From DATAVB01 sp040414495 (lineage in GTDB: Bacteria > Actinomycetota > Actinomycetes > Mycobacteriales > QHCD01): a DNA stretch of 14,311 bases. Every line of letters starts with the position of its first letter. The first letter of the stretch is position 1. A program made the position numbers and the translations under genes. Shown one piece after another: positions 12,585 through 14,311 of this stretch. The notes beneath the pieces were generated by a model. The model was not told the DNA's origin. It ran no database searches and saw nothing but the letters and a program-made list of their open reading frames with translations. The stretch is taken from assembly GCA_040414495.1 (NCBI GenBank), contig JBEDUI010000191.1, positions 1-14,311 on the forward strand. The letters run 5' to 3'.

Positions 12585-13433
12585 GTGCAGCAGCAGAACT
12601 GGCTCATCACCGGCGTCAGCACGGGCCTTGGGCGCGCCTTCGCCCAATCCGCCCTGACCGCCGGACACACCGTCGTCGGCTCGGTCCGATCCGAGGAGGA
12701 CCTGCGGGCGTTCGAAGCGCTCAAACCCGGGTACGCGCACGGCCGCGTCCTCGATGTAACCGACGACGCCGCCGTCGCGAGTGTGATCACGGAGGTCGAG
12801 CAGAGCGTTGGCCCCCTGGATGTCGTCGTCGCCAACGCGGGCTACGGCCTGGAGGGAACCTTCGAGGAGACACCGCTGGCCGACGTGCGACGGCAGTTCG
12901 AGGTCAACGTGTTCGGCGCCATGGCCACCCTGCAGGCGGCGCTGCCCCACATGCGCCGGCGCCGCCGCGGGCACCTGATAGCCGTCACCTCCATGGGCGG
13001 GCTGATGGCCGTGCCCGGCATGTCCGCCTATTGCGGCAGCAAGTTCGCTCTGGAAGGCATCCTCGAGGCTTTGGGCAAGGAGGTCGCACAGTTCGGGATC
13101 CACGTGACGGCGATCGAGCCCGGGTCCTTCCGCACCGACTGGGCCGGACGTTCCATGACCCGCACCGCGCGGTCGATCGACGACTACGACGAGCTGTTCA
13201 CCCCTATCCGTGAAGCGCGGCAGAAGGCCAGCGGCAACCAGCTGGGCAATCCGACCAAAGCCGGGGACGCCCTCGTTCATATCGCCTCGGTCGACCAGCC
13301 GCCGGCCCACCTGCTCCTGGGCTCGGACGCGCTGCGTCTGGTCACCGCCGCGCGCACGGCCGTGGACGAGGACATCCACGCGTGGGAGCCCCTCTCGCGT
13401 ACCACCGATTTCGCCGAGGGTGCTCAGCTCTGA
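12585..13433 (+). CDS. Short-chain dehydrogenase/reductase, 17-beta-HSD-like
   Basis: The 282-residue protein has the cofactor motif TGVSTGLG at 9-16, NAG at 84-86, Asn108, and the catalytic Ser136, Tyr149 and Lys153 (YCGSK) with the canonical 13-residue Ser-Tyr spacing. The extended C-terminus and the PGSFRTDW motif (179-186) fit the 17-beta-hydroxysteroid-dehydrogenase-like SDR group often annotated as oxidoreductase. Strand beta-2 ends in GSVRSEED; the Arg suggests NADP(H). GTG at 12585 is chosen because GGAGGAG lies just upstream and the N-terminus then matches SDRs; an in-frame ATG or GTG further upstream (12540) would add a non-conserved tail. Its stop overlaps the start of the tetR gene by 1 nt (TGATG), so both are made from one transcript. 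Substrate unknown; it is not closely similar to the SDR at 959-1702. Confidence 0.92.
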   Translation: MQQQNWLITGVSTGLGRAFAQSALTAGHTVVGSVRSEEDLRAFEALKPGYAHGRVLDVTDDAAVASVITEVEQSVGPLDVVVANAGYGLEGTFEETPLADVRRQFEVNVFGAMATLQAALPHMRRRRRGHLIAVTSMGGLMAVPGMSAYCGSKFALEGILEALGKEVAQFGIHVTAIEPGSFRTDWAGRSMTRTARSIDDYDELFTPIREARQKASGNQLGNPTKAGDALVHIASVDQPPAHLLLGSDALRLVTAARTAVDEDIHAWEPLSRTTDFAEGAQL

Positions 13434-14047
13434 TGCCCGCTCACCAACCCGCGCATAGCCGTCGCACCACCGAACGCAAGGGGGATGTCCGGGAGCGGGC
13501 CATCCTCGACACGTGCGAGGCCCTGCTGGCGCAGAAGGGCTACGACGCCATGACCGTTGGCGACATCGCCCAGGGCGCCGGCATCACCCGTGGCGCCCTG
13601 TACTTCTACTTCGGTTCCAAGCAAGACGTGATCACGGCGCTGGTGGCCCGGACCGTTGAGCACCTGTGGGAGCGGTCCCGGGCGACCGCGCAGGCCGATG
13701 AGCCACGCCAGGCCATCGAGGCAGCCATGCGGCGCACGGTCGAACTGTGGAACGAGCACGGTCTGGTCATGCGCACGGCGATCGACCTGTCGCTGACCGT
13801 GCCGGAGATCGGCGCGCTGTGGAACCACACGGCTGACCTGTTCATCGCGGCCATCACCGCCGTCCTGGAACGCGCCGGTATCCAGGCCGGCACCGCACCA
13901 GAGCAAGCGTCGGCGATGGCAGGCGCCCTGTGCTGGATGATAGAGCGGACTTTTTACCACGCCTCGCAAGAATCCCGCGAGAAGCTCCAAGAGGCGTCGG
14001 AGACGTGCGAACACATCTGGCTGACCAGCGCCGGCCTGATCACCTGA
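13433..14047 (+). CDS. TetR-family transcriptional regulator, EthR-like
   Basis: The 204-residue protein starts at ATG 13433, which overlaps the SDR stop codon by one base. The DNA-binding domain spans about 20-65, with the helix-turn-helix at 41-62 (TVGDIAQGAGITRGALYFYF). The C-terminal domain ends with MIERTFYHAS (169-178) and HIWLTSAGL (194-202), which resemble the MNERTLFASF and HIWVTSIYG segments of EthR that I recall. EthR represses the Baeyer-Villiger monooxygenase gene ethA and binds hydrophobic ligands in a long tunnel. Here the partner is the upstream SDR in the same operon, so negative autoregulation of both genes is likely; the operator was not identified. The gene is convergent with the FKBP gene and ends before a strong hairpin. 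Confidence 0.92.
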   Translation: MPAHQPAHSRRTTERKGDVRERAILDTCEALLAQKGYDAMTVGDIAQGAGITRGALYFYFGSKQDVITALVARTVEHLWERSRATAQADEPRQAIEAAMRRTVELWNEHGLVMRTAIDLSLTVPEIGALWNHTADLFIAAITAVLERAGIQAGTAPEQASAMAGALCWMIERTFYHASQESREKLQEASETCEHIWLTSAGLIT

Positions 14048-14064
14048 TACATCCGGCGCGGACT

Positions 14065-14077
14065 GTCCACTGTGGAC
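14065..14077 (+). other. Short palindrome after the EthR-like gene
   Basis: GTCCAC (14065-14070) and GTGGAC (14072-14077) form a perfect 6-bp inverted repeat with a one-base centre, 17 nt after the tetR stop. The centre is too tight for a stable loop, so it is more likely a protein site or chance than a terminator on its own. Confidence 0.35.
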
Positions 14078-14101
14078 TTACTTTCTCGCCCGTTCGTATT
14101 G

Positions 14102-14153
14102 AACGACAAATGGCCGGAAAAGAAATCGAATTTCTTTTCCGGCCATTGTCGTT
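14102..14153. terminator. Strong bidirectional terminator between the EthR-like gene and the FKBP gene
   Basis: AATGGCCGGAAAAGAAAT (14109-14126) pairs perfectly with 14130-14147 around a 3-nt loop. Outside a single bulged A at 14108, six further pairs (AACGAC with GTCGTT) extend the stem to about 24 bp. It starts 5 nt after the FKBP stop on the minus strand and 54 nt after the tetR stop on the plus strand. The A/T-rich apex lets either strand present a U-rich segment. Confidence 0.85.
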
Positions 14154-14158
14154 ATTAG

Positions 14159-14311
14159 TTAATTCACGTCGACGATGTCGATCACGAAGACCAACGTGTC
14201 GGTGCCCTTAATACCACCCTGCGAATTGCCCTGCTTGCCGTAGCCGTCCGCCGGCGGAACGATCATCAGCAACCGGCTGCCGACCTTCTGCCCGACCAGG
14301 CCCTTGTCCCA
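14159..14311 (-). CDS. FKBP-type peptidyl-prolyl cis-trans isomerase, C-terminal part (5' end beyond window)
   Basis: The minus-strand frame from the window edge to TAA (14161-14159) gives 50 residues beginning WDKGLVGQKVGSRLLMIVP and ending DTLVFVIDIVDVN. This is the C-terminal half of an FKBP domain: the Trp (W59-type) of the active-site floor, G-x-K-V-G-S-R, the VPP-x-GYG turn and the final strands (LVFVIDIVDV). The enzyme speeds proline cis-trans isomerisation; many actinobacterial homologues are secreted lipoproteins, but the N-terminus is not visible. In other actinobacteria FKBP genes lie between pafA and pafB, which agrees with its place here. The stop is followed directly by a strong hairpin. 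Confidence 0.9.
   Translation of the reverse strand, partial: WDKGLVGQKVGSRLLMIVPPADGYGKQGNSQGGIKGTDTLVFVIDIVDVN

Noticed and set aside
12246..13379. Minus-strand open frame opposite the second SDR
   Set aside because: The plus strand carries the full SDR catalytic set with correct spacing; the antisense frame crosses an intergenic hairpin and has no domain.

Overview
The window is high-GC DNA with strong G/C third-position bias, GTG starts and T-tract-poor terminators, so it comes from an actinomycete. Gene content and the dispersed GAGC-type repeat in the lipid kinase gene suggest Micromonosporaceae or a near relative (inference). The core is a conserved actinobacterial block on the minus strand. 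Read from the right edge leftwards it runs: FKBP-type prolyl isomerase (partial), P-loop kinase, pafB, pafC, a small membrane protein, tatA, tatC, diacylglycerol-kinase-family gene, helY and a DUF4333 membrane protein. A 5'-3' exonuclease tail on the plus strand meets it at the left edge. From memory this matches the Mycobacterium tuberculosis order Rv2090 (exonuclease), Rv2091c (membrane protein), helY, tatC, tatA, pafC, pafB; pafA would be expected beyond the right edge.

Layout. 1-126: C-terminus of the exonuclease. 127-1858: a divergent TetR/short-chain dehydrogenase (SDR) pair bracketed by two copies of one terminator-bearing repeat. 1863-3110: zinc-ribbon, Tyr/Gly/Gln-rich, DUF4333 membrane protein. 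3361-6063: helY. 6225-7175: lipid kinase family gene with an in-frame 36-bp tandem repeat. 7184-8367: tatC and tatA. 8416-8673: small membrane protein. 8708-10638: pafC and pafB, overlapping by 4 nt. 10670-11221: P-loop kinase, divergent from a DUF3866 gene at 11312-12385. 12585-14047: a second SDR/TetR pair, co-directional with a 1-nt overlap and an EthR-like regulator. 14159-14311: C-terminus of the FKBP-type isomerase.

How the parts relate. PafB and PafC form the WYL-domain activator of the LexA/RecA-independent DNA damage response. TatA and TatC export folded proteins. HelY is a Ski2-like RNA helicase. Short gaps and overlaps from the kinase through the lipid kinase gene suggest one transcript or a few overlapping ones; a 161-nt gap with a palindrome separates helY. 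The two TetR/SDR modules look like accessory cargo. Each sits in a convergent intergenic spacer at a border of the core block, where insertion breaks no gene. No RNA gene, CRISPR array or intact transposase was seen, and no gene-free stretch exceeds 300 bases.
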